20,317 nt of DNA from a virus: IMG/VR virus record IMGVR_UViG_3300030108_002400, positions 1 to 20,317 of that record, one strand, 5' to 3'. The notes below the pieces were generated by a model, which was not told the origin of the DNA, searched no databases, and was given only the letters and a program-made list of their open reading frames with translations. Below are positions 1 through 7,348 of the stretch, piece by piece; within the stretch, counting starts at the first letter, position 1, and every line of letters starts with the position of its first letter. Made by a program: the position numbers and the translations under genes.

Positions 1-21
1 CCACTTTTTTTGGGTATATAA

Positions 22-1554
22 ATGTCAGTAAAAAAATTTGCATCAATCTTTGATGGCTTAGAGGAAGCTTTTGGTACGTTTGAAATACAAAAACAAAATG
101 CCAGTGGTAAAAGCACAGGTCAGGCACGGATTGTAAGAGAGCCAAGGACACTTGATAACTGGAAGGGCCACCTGTCAGGTAAAGGTGCATCCGTTGGTAT
201 CATACCTATAAATGCAGATAACAAATGTAAATGGGGTTGTATTGATATAGATCAATATAATCTTGACCATAAGAACCTTATAGCAAAAATTAGAGATTTA
301 AAATTACCTTTGATTGTCTGTCGATCAAAATCAGGCGGTGCCCATGTGTTTATTTTTTGTAAAGAGTGGATGCCGGCAAAAGAATTACAACAAGTTTTAA
401 AACATCTTGCCTCTGCCCTTGGCTACAGTGACTGTGAGATATTTCCAAAACAGGTCAAGCTACAGCTTGACAGAGGTGATGTTGGTAACTTTTTAAACAT
501 GCCCTATTATGATGCAGAAAGCGGATTGCGTTATGCTTTTAAGGATGATGGATCTGCGGCTACGCTCAAAGAGTTTTTTGACTTGTACACAAAGTATGTA
601 CAGACAAAAGAGCAGGTTGTTGCGTTAGAAGTAGACAAGACCGGTACACTACCCGCGCCTGACGGGCCACCTTGTATACAGCATCTATGTACACAGGGCT
701 TTCCAGAAGGTACACGAAACAATGGACTTTTTAACTGTGGCGTGTACTTGCGCAAAGCTTTTCCGGATACATATGAAACAGAGCTTTTGGCTTACAATAT
801 GAAGTACATGAGCCCACCTTTACCTCTTAACGAAGTAAATATTATAGCCAAACAATTAAACCGCAAAGATTACGCATATAAATGCACAGATGCACCTATA
901 AAAGATTTTTGCAATAAAGAGTTATGTAAGACAAGAAAGTTTGGTGTAGGTAATTCAGCCAACCAAGCTACGCTTGCTAATCTTAGAAAGTATGCATCAA
1001 AGCCACCTATATGGTTTATGGATGTAAATGGTGAGCCCTTAGAGCTTGATACAGATAGTTTGCTCAATCAGAACGCCTTTCAAAGGTCCTGTGTTGAACA
1101 GCTTAACTTTTTACCACCTACCAGTTCCAAGCCTATGTGGGAAAACCGCATGAATGCTTTGCTACAAAACATGACAGAAACAGAAGGCAGTGTGATAGAA
1201 ACCTCTACAGATAGTTCTATTGACGGGGCCTTCTACGAATACTTGGAAGACTTCTGCCGTAATATGCAGACAGCACAGGACAAAGAAGAGATACTGCTAC
1301 GCCGTCCATGGACAGACGAAGAGCAGAACCTTACTTACTTTCGTCTTCGTGACTTTGAGAACTTTCTTAAGCGTAATCGTTTCTTTGATTTTAAAACACA
1401 TAAGATAGCTCAACGCCTACGGGACATAAATGGTGAAGCACAGGTGCTCAGAATAAAAGGACGTTTAGTCCGTGTGTGGGTGATACCCGCATTTGATAAG
1501 ACACAAACTAATTTAGAACCACCAGATTTTAGCGATAAGGACGCACCGTTTTAA
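22..1554 (+). CDS. AEP-superfamily DNA primase (TOTE-like primase domain)
   Basis: This 510-residue protein probably makes primers for phage DNA replication. The N-terminal domain (about residues 35-190) carries the archaeo-eukaryotic primase signature: an acidic DID triad at 75-77 within WGCIDIDQY, an SGGAHVF motif with the catalytic-type His at 104-110, and GNFLNMPYY at 155-163. This arrangement resembles the primase domain found in TOTE conflict systems and many phage primases. A second region (about 215-305) has six cysteines (218, 223, 239, 288, 297, 302), including C-x4-C pairs, which could bind zinc or an iron-sulphur cluster as in PriL-type primase partners; that is inference. The C-terminal 200 residues are unassigned. 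The stop shares one base with the helicase start (TAATG), so the two are translationally coupled. No good Shine-Dalgarno is seen before ATG 22, but the window edge is close. Confidence 0.85.
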   Translation: MSVKKFASIFDGLEEAFGTFEIQKQNASGKSTGQARIVREPRTLDNWKGHLSGKGASVGIIPINADNKCKWGCIDIDQYNLDHKNLIAKIRDLKLPLIVCRSKSGGAHVFIFCKEWMPAKELQQVLKHLASALGYSDCEIFPKQVKLQLDRGDVGNFLNMPYYDAESGLRYAFKDDGSAATLKEFFDLYTKYVQTKEQVVALEVDKTGTLPAPDGPPCIQHLCTQGFPEGTRNNGLFNCGVYLRKAFPDTYETELLAYNMKYMSPPLPLNEVNIIAKQLNRKDYAYKCTDAPIKDFCNKELCKTRKFGVGNSANQATLANLRKYASKPPIWFMDVNGEPLELDTDSLLNQNAFQRSCVEQLNFLPPTSSKPMWENRMNALLQNMTETEGSVIETSTDSSIDGAFYEYLEDFCRNMQTAQDKEEILLRRPWTDEEQNLTYFRLRDFENFLKRNRFFDFKTHKIAQRLRDINGEAQVLRIKGRLVRVWVIPAFDKTQTNLEPPDFSDKDAPF

Positions 1555-3095
1555 TGTTTAGAATATTTGGACCACCTGGGACTGGTAAGACTACCACGTT
1601 ACTTAACATGGTAGAGAAGCAAATGGAAGACGGCATACTGCCTAGTCAGATTGGTTTCCTTGCTTTTACACGCAAAGCGGCCAGAGAAGCCAGAGAAAGA
1701 GCTGCGAAACGATTTCAGCTCAATATGGATAAGGATTTGTTTTATTTTAAAACACTACACAGCTTTGCTTTTGCCATGTCAGATATACAATCCTCACAGC
1801 TTATGAAAAGTGATCACATGGAAGACCTTGGCAATATGATTGGTTTTAATTTAAGAGGTAGTCAGGTCAGTAGTTTTGATGACAGTCCAACTGTATCAGA
1901 GAACCCTATCATGCGTATCATACAGTTGAGCCGTCTGATGAGAGAACCTCTGGAGAAAACATATCGCCGTGTGTCTTTTTCTCAGGAGAACATACCTTTT
2001 ATAGAAGTTGACTACATAGCTAAGTGCTACAAGAAATACAAAACCCAACGCTATCTGTTTGATTACACAGATATACTGGAGAGGTTTGTTGAGAAAGAAG
2101 GCTCGTTCTGTCCTAATTTTAAGGTATGCTATGTAGACGAAGCACAGGATTTGTCGCCCTTACAGTGGGACATGATAAAATTTATAGATGCCCGTTCTGA
2201 TAAAATGTATCTTGCCGGAGATGATGATCAGGCTATATACAGATGGGCGGGTGCTTCTGTAGAGCATTTTCTATCTCTTCCGGGCGTTTCTGACCATCTT
2301 TTAAAATCATATCGTATACCTAAAAGCGTACATCGTGTAGCTGACCGCATAGTAGGACGTATAAAAAACAGACGTAGAAAGCCTTACACACCAAAAGAAA
2401 ATGCTAATGGTAAGGTTACACGCATATCGGCCCCGCATTCTGTAGAAATGAATGAAGGTGAATGGCTCATACTGGCGCAGTGTAATTATATGCTTATTTC
2501 TGTGGCAGAGATGTTACGCAGTCAGGGCCTGCTATTTGAGATGCACGGCAAACGAAGCATTGATGATAAGATTACTACAGCTGTCCGTGGGTGGGAGACG
2601 TTACGAAACGGCAAACAGATTGATTTACACACTGTCAAAACCATGTATAGCTACATGCGGTCAAACTCACGCATAAAACGTGGTTTTAAGAAAGTATCAA
2701 CAACAGCAGATAACCCATTGTTTACACTAGAAGATTTACAGAATAAACATGGATTGCTTGCAAATGCCGGAATGATATGGCATGTCGCATTAGATGCTTT
2801 ACCTGAAACAGAATCAACGTACCTGACAGCCATGCTCCGTAGAAAAGAAAAGATTACTAGCGAACCACGGATCAAGGTTTCTACCATACATGGTGCCAAA
2901 GGAGGAGAAGCAGACAATGTAATGCTTTTAACTGACATATCTCCTACAGCTGACAATTCTCGTCTAGCGGGTGATGAACATGCCCAACAGCTAAACGATG
3001 ATCTACACCGGCTATTCTATGTGGCCGTAACACGAACCAAAGAAAACCTTTATCTGGTAGACCCAGATGATCAACTAAGGAGTTACTCAATATGA
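1554..3095 (+). CDS. UvrD/Rep-like superfamily 1 DNA helicase
   Basis: This 513-residue protein is an ATP-dependent SF1A helicase. Visible motifs are Walker A GPPGTGKTT (6-14), motif Ia FLAFTRKAAREA (35-46), Walker B VDEAQD (194-199), motif III GDDDQAIYRWAGA (222-234), motif IV-like KSYRIPKSVHRVA (251-263), motif V STIHGAKGGEADNV (443-456) and motif VI FYVAVTRTKENLYLV (488-502). All core motifs are intact, so activity is expected. It is shorter than cellular UvrD (about 700 residues), suggesting trimmed 1B/2B insertions. It sits between primase and polymerase genes, and because no DnaB-type helicase is visible in the window it may help unwind the fork; that role is inference. The start overlaps the primase stop by one base and the stop overlaps the next start (ATGA). 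Confidence 0.92.
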   Translation: MFRIFGPPGTGKTTTLLNMVEKQMEDGILPSQIGFLAFTRKAAREARERAAKRFQLNMDKDLFYFKTLHSFAFAMSDIQSSQLMKSDHMEDLGNMIGFNLRGSQVSSFDDSPTVSENPIMRIIQLSRLMREPLEKTYRRVSFSQENIPFIEVDYIAKCYKKYKTQRYLFDYTDILERFVEKEGSFCPNFKVCYVDEAQDLSPLQWDMIKFIDARSDKMYLAGDDDQAIYRWAGASVEHFLSLPGVSDHLLKSYRIPKSVHRVADRIVGRIKNRRRKPYTPKENANGKVTRISAPHSVEMNEGEWLILAQCNYMLISVAEMLRSQGLLFEMHGKRSIDDKITTAVRGWETLRNGKQIDLHTVKTMYSYMRSNSRIKRGFKKVSTTADNPLFTLEDLQNKHGLLANAGMIWHVALDALPETESTYLTAMLRRKEKITSEPRIKVSTIHGAKGGEADNVMLLTDISPTADNSRLAGDEHAQQLNDDLHRLFYVAVTRTKENLYLVDPDDQLRSYSI

Positions 3096-3370
3096 AAAGA
3101 AAACCTCTTATATATGCCTCTTGTGCTACGGCCAGAGATCCAATACATATAAATGTTTTACATAATGATGGAGAAGGTACTTTTAATCGTTATGATTTAG
3201 ACCCATTCAAAGCCTTAACACTAGCGGCAGACTTAATACAATTCTATAAATGGAAAGCAAAAGAAGGACTTACTGATGACCTTACAAATGGCAATGTTCA
3301 CACCGAAGACAGAGTGGATACCTCCAAACGAACTACCCGATCTAACAAAAGCAAAAGAAATAGCGATTGA
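3092..3370 (+). CDS. small hypothetical protein between helicase and polymerase
   Basis: This 92-residue protein is not recognised. ATG 3092 overlaps the helicase stop (ATGA) and has a good ribosome-binding site, AAGGAG at 3077-3082. The first 65 residues look like a folded domain with beta-type segments followed by an amphipathic helix around ALTLAADLIQFYKWKAK. The last 25 residues are polar and basic and lie in the roughly 95 bases shared, in another frame, with the polymerase gene. That tail may therefore be constrained mainly by the polymerase N-terminus. The position inside the replication operon suggests an accessory replication role, but nothing in the sequence shows one. Confidence 0.6.
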   Translation: MKRKPLIYASCATARDPIHINVLHNDGEGTFNRYDLDPFKALTLAADLIQFYKWKAKEGLTDDLTNGNVHTEDRVDTSKRTTRSNKSKRNSD

Positions 3371-5192
3371 CGTTGAAACACGCGATCCGAATATAAAGAC
3401 CTTGGGTCCAGGATGGGCCCGTAAAGATGGTGAGATAGTTGGATATGCTATTGCAACTTCTGACTGGAAAGGGTATATTCCTGTTGCACATTATGGCGGG
3501 GGTAACCTTGATAAGCGTATTATCGAAAACTGGTTACGGCCCATGTTGGGTTCACCCGCCACCAAAATCATGCACAATGCCCAGTATGACCTCGGTTGGC
3601 TCAAAGCTACAGGCCTTGACGTTAAGGGACGTATCATTGATACAATGCTTACAGCATCATTACTTGACGAAAACAGGTTTAGCTACAGCCTGAACGCACT
3701 TGCTTACGATTATTTAAATAAAACAAAGTCAGAGAAGGACTTACAGGAAGCTGCGAAATCTTTTGGTGTTGATCCCAAAGGTGAAATGTGGAAGCTACCG
3801 GCCATGTATGTTGGGCCCTACGCTGAGACAGATGCTGAACTGACCTTGGAACTGTGGCATAATTTTAAGAACAAGCTGTCAGAAGAAGAGCTCTGGACAA
3901 TACATGGTTTGGAAACAGACCTACTGCCCTGTCTGGTTGACATGACCTTACGCGGAGTACGAGTAGATTTAGATGGTGTAGAAAGAACGAAACAGCACCT
4001 GATGAAAGAAGAAAAGAAAGCCCTGTCACAGATAAAGCGTATTGTGGGCTTTGATGTAGAGATATGGGCGGCTCAGTCACTTGCCAAAGCTTTTGACGAA
4101 GTGGGTCTTGCCTATCCAAAGACAGAAAAAAATGCTCCGTCCTTTACAAAAGCCTTCCTGTCAGAGAATAAACATGACTTACCACAGATGATTGTCCGTG
4201 CCCGTGAGCTCAATAAAACAAATGGTACGTTTATTACTACGATACTCAAGCATGTCGCACATGATGGGCGCATACATAGTCACATAAACCAGATCCGTTC
4301 TGACGATGGCGGTACAGTCAGCGGACGTATATCGATGAACAACCCAAACCTACAACAGATACCGGCCCGTAATCAGGAACTAGGTCCTATGATCCGTAAG
4401 TTATTTCTACCGGAAGAAGGTGAGCAATGGGCTTCTATAGATTACTCCCAACAGGAACCACGCATCTTGGTACATTACGCTTCCGTATATGGTAAGTCCC
4501 GCAAAGCCGGTCCGTTACCGCGTGTAGAAGAGTTTGTAGAAAAATATGTAAATGATCCTGACATGGATTTTCATACCATGGTAGCTGAAATGGCTGACAT
4601 ACCACGCAAATCTGCAAAGGTTATAAATTTAGCCATGATGTACGGCATGGGTGTAGCAAAGCTTTCTGCACAGCTCGACATTACAGAAGATGAAGCCAAG
4701 AAACTGACCAAACAATACCATGAACGTGTGCCTTTTGTTAAGAAACTCATGCAAGGTGTATCAGAACGACTGTCACATAACACGGCTAACGGGTCGATTC
4801 GCTCCCTAAAAGGACGAAAATGCCGGTTTGACCTCTGGGAACCAGATACTTTTGGTATGAGTAAGGCCATGAAGTATGAAGAAGCCATACTGGAGTATGG
4901 AACAACCACCAGATTAAAGCGTGCATACACTTACAAAGCCTTGAACCGCCTTATTCAGGCGTCTGCGGCTGATATGACAAAGCAAGCAATGGTCAATATT
5001 TATAAAGAAGGGCTATTGCCACTTATACAAATACATGATGAAGTAGCTATAAGCGTAAAAAATGGAGAAGAAGCATTTACTATTGCAAAAATTATGGAAG
5101 ATGCTATAGATTTAGATGTACCTATGAAGACAGACGTAGAAATAGGTCCTTCATGGGGTACTGCTAAGGCTTTTTCTTTATCCTCCCGATGA
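3276..5192 (+). CDS. polA: family A DNA polymerase (DNA polymerase I) with 3'-5' exonuclease
   Basis: This 638-residue replicative DNA polymerase has a complete DEDD proofreading domain: Exo I DVE at 32-34, Exo II HNAQYD at 100-105, and Exo III YAETDAE at 182-188. The polymerase domain follows, with motif A SIDYSQQEPR (387-396, metal-binding D389), motif B RKSAKVINLAMMYG (444-457) and motif C IHDEV (586-590, D588/E589). Length and layout match phage PolA enzymes that lack the 5'-3' nuclease. In motif B the position equal to Phe762 of E. coli Pol I is Leu452 (codon TTA at 4629-4631). ATG 3276 was chosen because AAGGA lies at 3264-3268, seven bases upstream; in-frame ATGs at 3288 and 3294 are alternatives. 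It ends the replication operon just before a strong terminator. Confidence 0.97.
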   Translation: MTLQMAMFTPKTEWIPPNELPDLTKAKEIAIDVETRDPNIKTLGPGWARKDGEIVGYAIATSDWKGYIPVAHYGGGNLDKRIIENWLRPMLGSPATKIMHNAQYDLGWLKATGLDVKGRIIDTMLTASLLDENRFSYSLNALAYDYLNKTKSEKDLQEAAKSFGVDPKGEMWKLPAMYVGPYAETDAELTLELWHNFKNKLSEEELWTIHGLETDLLPCLVDMTLRGVRVDLDGVERTKQHLMKEEKKALSQIKRIVGFDVEIWAAQSLAKAFDEVGLAYPKTEKNAPSFTKAFLSENKHDLPQMIVRARELNKTNGTFITTILKHVAHDGRIHSHINQIRSDDGGTVSGRISMNNPNLQQIPARNQELGPMIRKLFLPEEGEQWASIDYSQQEPRILVHYASVYGKSRKAGPLPRVEEFVEKYVNDPDMDFHTMVAEMADIPRKSAKVINLAMMYGMGVAKLSAQLDITEDEAKKLTKQYHERVPFVKKLMQGVSERLSHNTANGSIRSLKGRKCRFDLWEPDTFGMSKAMKYEEAILEYGTTTRLKRAYTYKALNRLIQASAADMTKQAMVNIYKEGLLPLIQIHDEVAISVKNGEEAFTIAKIMEDAIDLDVPMKTDVEIGPSWGTAKAFSLSSR

Positions 5193-5207
5193 GAAATTTG
5201 ACTACTA

Positions 5208-5229
5208 GGGGCCTCCGGGCCCCTTTTTT
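5208..5229 (+). terminator. rho-independent terminator after polymerase gene
   Basis: A perfect 6-bp GC stem (GGGGCC at 5208-5213 with GGCCCC at 5218-5223) closes a TCCG loop, which is a stable UNCG-class tetraloop in RNA. Six T residues follow at 5224-5229. It lies 15 bases after the polymerase stop and closes the replication operon. Confidence 0.92.
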
Positions 5230-5230
5230 C

Positions 5231-5259
5231 TTGCTTTTTAATATGAAATCCCATATAAT
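5231..5259 (+). promoter_or_regulatory. sigma70-type promoter for the RHH-methyltransferase pair
   Basis: TTGCTT at 5231-5236 and a consensus TATAAT at 5254-5259 are separated by 17 bases, directly after the previous terminator and 25 bases before the next start codon. The -35 is weak but the -10 is perfect. The string CCCATATAATCT here recurs at 11114-11125, before another operon. Confidence 0.6.
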
Positions 5260-5284
5260 CTTAGAAAAATACAAGGAGTAACAG

Positions 5285-5470
5285 ATGGACATTGAAAAAT
5301 GGAAGTCAGTATTGGTGCCAATAGAGGTTTACCAAGCGATAAAAGGATTGGCAAAGCATGAAAAAAGGACAATCTCCGGTCAACTGCGGGTTATCTTTGA
5401 AAAGTTTTGCGAATCAGAGAAAATAAAGATAAATGTGAATGGAAATGGGTCCAAATCGTCAAAAGGATGA
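5285..5470 (+). CDS. small ribbon-helix-helix-like (Arc/CopG type) protein
   Basis: This 61-residue protein has the outline of a ribbon-helix-helix DNA-binding protein. A short strand SVLVPIEVY (about 8-16) is followed by helix AIKGLAKHEK (18-27) and, after RTISGQ, helix LRVIFEKFCES (34-44). RHH proteins bind short operators as dimers, so it could act on nearby dyads, but no target is shown. The ribosome-binding site AAGGAG at 5273-5278 is strong. The last 32 bases overlap the methyltransferase gene in another frame, so the two are probably co-translated. The Asn/Ser/Lys-rich C-terminal tail is likely unstructured. The fold call rests on pattern alone. Confidence 0.6.
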   Translation: MDIEKWKSVLVPIEVYQAIKGLAKHEKRTISGQLRVIFEKFCESEKIKINVNGNGSKSSKG

Positions 5471-5975
5471 TTTTTATCCCACGCCTCCCGAAGCAACACT
5501 CGCATTATTAGACGCCGAAAGTTTCGGTGAAGGGACAGTTTGGGAGTGTGCGTGCGGAGATGGAGCGGTTAGCTCCGTTTTAAAAGATAAAGGCTACAAA
5601 GTTTACAGTTCTGACCTAAATGACTACGGGTTTGGGCTTTCTTACGTTGATTACCTGATGACAGTTAAGCCGGATGACAATATTCAGTCTGTTATTACCA
5701 ACCCGCCATACAAACTGGCCAAAGAATTTATACTAAGGACGTTTGACTACAATATACCCAAGTCAGCCTTTCTTTTACGGCTGTCTTTTCTGGAAAGTAT
5801 CAGTAGATATGACCAGTTATTTAAAGACAACCCACCGATTCGCATCCATGTATTTAAAAAACGCCTTACAATATGGAGAGGTGACGAAACACGGGCCGGA
5901 AACGGCACAGTTGCATACGCTTGGTTCATATGGGAGAAGGGCTTTTCAGGCAATCCAGAGATTTTTTGGATATAG
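5439..5975 (+). CDS. phage DNA adenine/cytosine-N4 methyltransferase-like protein
   Basis: This 178-residue class I SAM-dependent methyltransferase probably modifies phage DNA. It has an N-terminal FYPTPPEAT segment (12-20) typical of this phage family, the SAM-binding region WECACGDGAVSS (35-46), an acidic SSDL (57-60) after the second strand, and the catalytic NPPY motif (88-91, in VITNPPY). NPPY points to transfer onto an exocyclic amino group (N6-adenine or N4-cytosine). A late AYAWFIWEKG segment (about 160-169) is also typical of the family. It is single-domain and short, with no clear target-recognition domain. An internal ATG at 5445 is an equally good start. No restriction partner is adjacent, so protection from host restriction is the likely role, by inference. 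Confidence 0.82.
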   Translation: MEMGPNRQKDDFYPTPPEATLALLDAESFGEGTVWECACGDGAVSSVLKDKGYKVYSSDLNDYGFGLSYVDYLMTVKPDDNIQSVITNPPYKLAKEFILRTFDYNIPKSAFLLRLSFLESISRYDQLFKDNPPIRIHVFKKRLTIWRGDETRAGNGTVAYAWFIWEKGFSGNPEIFWI

Positions 5976-5978
5976 CTA

Positions 5979-6007
5979 TTGACCTATATGCGACAATATG
6001 TTAGAAT
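5979..6007 (+). promoter_or_regulatory. sigma70-type promoter after the methyltransferase gene
   Basis: TTGACC at 5979-5984 and TAGAAT at 6002-6007 are separated by exactly 17 bases. Each hexamer matches consensus at five of six positions. It starts four bases after the methyltransferase stop and points at a region with no credible gene before the terminator at 6045-6110, so it may drive a short RNA. Confidence 0.6.
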
Positions 6008-6013
6008 TTACTT

Positions 6014-6110
6014 GCGACTTTATGCAATATCTCCATATTGTGTTAAAAAAGGGCCCCGCAGAGTTTCCCCTACTATTTTTTCCTCAATTCATGGCTGCGG
6101 GGCTTTTTTT
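6014..6110 (+). ncRNA. candidate short non-coding RNA (about 95 nt)
   Basis: This is inferred from a promoter at 5979-6007 followed within about 100 bases by a terminator. The predicted transcript holds a 6-bp hairpin (CAATAT at 6025-6030 with ATATTG at 6035-6040, loop CTCC) and then the long terminator hairpin. No ribosome-binding site or plausible short gene lies inside. Alternatively the promoter could be fortuitous and the stretch only a convergent intergenic region. Confidence 0.35.
6045..6110. terminator. bidirectional terminator with a 33-nt loop
   Basis: GCCCCGCAG at 6053-6061 pairs perfectly with CTGCGGGGC at 6095-6103. An A-tract (6045-6050) precedes the stem and a T-tract (6104-6110) follows, so it can work for both convergent units: the methyltransferase from the left and the minus-strand gene whose stop lies at 6109-6111. 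The 33-base loop is unusually long for an intrinsic terminator. Confidence 0.8.
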
Positions 6111-6402
6111 ATTTAAAGCTATCCTTGATACTTTTAATTACATTCTTGAGCGTAAAAGGTTTTTCATTGGGCCGGTATTTACATTGTATCTCTCTGGGGC
6201 ACTCTCCCGCGCCTATCGGAACGTACTCATTCCATTGCGTATAGTTAGCACCAACATATACACAAACCCGCGTTTTACCTTCCAGTAACTGTTTAGCCAA
6301 CCGGCACGTTGTGTGTTCCTTATCCCGTGCAAATACTACAATTGCCAAAATAGAAAATACACATACAAATAAAAGAAAATAATAAATTATATTATACAGC
6401 AT
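6109..6402 (-). CDS. small membrane-anchored Cys-containing protein
   Basis: This 97-residue protein has one N-terminal hydrophobic segment (about residues 4-24) followed by a soluble domain with four cysteines (33, 47, 68, 74) and a motif CPREIQCKYRPN (68-79). The topology suggests an inner-membrane anchor with a periplasmic, possibly disulphide-bonded domain. I recall similar small proteins from marine phages, always of unknown function. It follows the TM protein at 6408-6890 by five bases, and the same-strand block contains the endolysin, so a lysis-related role is possible but not shown. Its stop codon lies inside the terminator T-tract. Confidence 0.68.
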   Translation of the reverse strand: MLYNIIYYFLLFVCVFSILAIVVFARDKEHTTCRLAKQLLEGKTRVCVYVGANYTQWNEYVPIGAGECPREIQCKYRPNEKPFTLKNVIKSIKDSFK

Positions 6403-6407
6403 GACGA

Positions 6408-6890
6408 TTACGCTACGCTTTTAGTGATAAGCCAGATCATCCAACCAAGTGCAGAAAAACCAATCAACGATGCAATACCCATAATAGTATAATCGCGGAT
6501 CATGCGTTGCTGTTCCTGTTTGGCGTATATTGCTTCCTGTCGTGCCTTGCGTATCCGTCCTTCTTCACGAATCAAATCATCCCATGCCTGGAGCCCATAA
6601 TGAGCTACAAGAAAATTTTTAAGTTCTTCTCTTTGTTTCTGAAGTTTCTTCTTACTGGCAAAACTTTCTATCGCTACCTCTTCAACAGACCCGTTAAACA
6701 ATCTTTCAAACGTAGACGGGTTGTTTGCATTCTTATGTATATTATCTACGTCACTTACCGCTTTCATCCACGTTGACAACTGGCTTGACAAATCTTCTAT
6801 TTCTCTGCCCATCATAATCGCTTTCTTTATTCCGTTGTAAGCGACTGTTGCCCCGCTGACGGCGGCCGACAATGTAACAGGATCAATCAT
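6408..6890 (-). CDS. conserved phage protein with coiled coil and C-terminal TM segment
   Basis: This 160-residue protein has a short Ala/Gly-rich N-terminus, a charged helical centre (about 75-130, Lys/Glu/Gln-rich and likely coiled coil) and one C-terminal transmembrane helix (about 134-156). The pattern VAYNGIKKAI...GREIEDLSSQLSTWM followed by an Asp/His/Asn-containing segment resembles a conserved but uncharacterised family I associate with marine phages. A tail-anchored protein in the same-strand block as an endolysin could act in lysis, but it lacks the compact hydrophobicity of a classical holin. The ribosome-binding site is AGGGA just upstream of ATG 6890. The divergent 6985 gene shares its upstream region. 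Confidence 0.72.
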   Translation of the reverse strand: MIDPVTLSAAVSGATVAYNGIKKAIMMGREIEDLSSQLSTWMKAVSDVDNIHKNANNPSTFERLFNGSVEEVAIESFASKKKLQKQREELKNFLVAHYGLQAWDDLIREEGRIRKARQEAIYAKQEQQRMIRDYTIMGIASLIGFSALGWMIWLITKSVA

Positions 6891-6926
6891 TCGTTTCCCT
6901 AAAAAAATTAATTATTAGGAAAATAA

Positions 6927-6965
6927 CATATACCATTTCATCGCGAAATGAGATAAAGTCTTATA
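6927..6965. promoter_or_regulatory. divergent regulatory region with dyad and repeated box
   Basis: This lies between the divergent genes starting at 6890 (minus) and 6985 (plus). On the plus strand the box AATGAGATAAAGTCTTATA (6947-6965) matches the intergenic TATGSGATAANNCTTATA element seen elsewhere, with one extra base. Read as an extended -10 it is TG-A-GATAAA. A perfect dyad CATTTC/GAAATG (6934-6939 and 6945-6950) overlaps it. On the minus strand TG-G-TATATG (6935-6927) resembles an extended -10 for the 6890 gene. No good -35 is seen on either strand. Confidence 0.45.
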
Positions 6966-6984
6966 AACAATAAAGGGGGAGAAA

Positions 6985-7227
6985 ATGCCTAAGAAAGATA
7001 TACCAAATCGCCGTCCATGTGTCACAACAGATGTTGGAGAAGGACTAGCTGTTACAGTTAGTTTTCATCCTGAAACTGGAGAAGCTGTAGAGGTTTTTAT
7101 GACTGGAAGAGGGAAAGCGTCCGACAACCCAATGCAAGACGCTCTCTATAATATGGGCGTTAAAGCATCTGAACTGATGCAGATGGAAGATGCTCCTGAT
7201 GATGCTTCTCAGGCTCATGCAGAGTAG
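6985..7227 (+). CDS. small TSCPD-domain-like protein
   Basis: This 80-residue protein starts at ATG 6985 after a strong purine-rich site GGGGGAG (6975-6981). The central segment, GLAVTVSFHPETGEAVEVFM followed by a Gly/Lys loop and helix DALYNMGVKASELM, resembles the small TSCPD domain found at the ends of some ribonucleotide reductases and as stand-alone phage proteins. I give this as a likely but untested match; function is unknown. It is the only plus-strand gene inside the 6.1-8.4 kb minus-strand block, has its own upstream regulatory region, and its 3' end overlaps the convergent gene at 7160-7348 by 68 bases. The C-terminal tail is acidic and probably disordered. Confidence 0.65.
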   Translation: MPKKDIPNRRPCVTTDVGEGLAVTVSFHPETGEAVEVFMTGRGKASDNPMQDALYNMGVKASELMQMEDAPDDASQAHAE

Positions 7228-7348
7228 CGTCATCCAAAGGTAGATTACAACGGCCACAGTTTATTGTATTGGTATCCTCGCGGAACAGACCACGCGTCTC
7301 GGTTCCGCACCAATCACATATGATATACGGGTCTTCTAATTTATCCAT
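7160..7348 (-). CDS. small zinc-ribbon-like protein
   Basis: This 62-residue protein has two CxxC pairs, CDWC (11-14) and CGRC (31-34), spaced 16 residues apart as in a zinc ribbon. The remaining 28 residues are polar and His/Glu-rich and coincide with the region overlapping the plus-strand gene that ends at 7227. The start overlaps the 34-residue membrane peptide gene by 13 bases, suggesting translational coupling; its own ribosome-binding site is weak. Function is unknown; binding nucleic acid or protein through zinc is the usual use of such ribbons. Confidence 0.55.
   Translation of the reverse strand: MDKLEDPYIICDWCGTETRGLFREDTNTINCGRCNLPLDDATLHEPEKHHQEHLPSASVQML

Noticed and set aside
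5998-6288. Open plus-strand frame of 96 codons
   Set aside because: It runs through a strong terminator, has no ribosome-binding site, and most of it lies opposite the minus-strand gene 6109-6402, whose membrane segment and Cys pattern look real.
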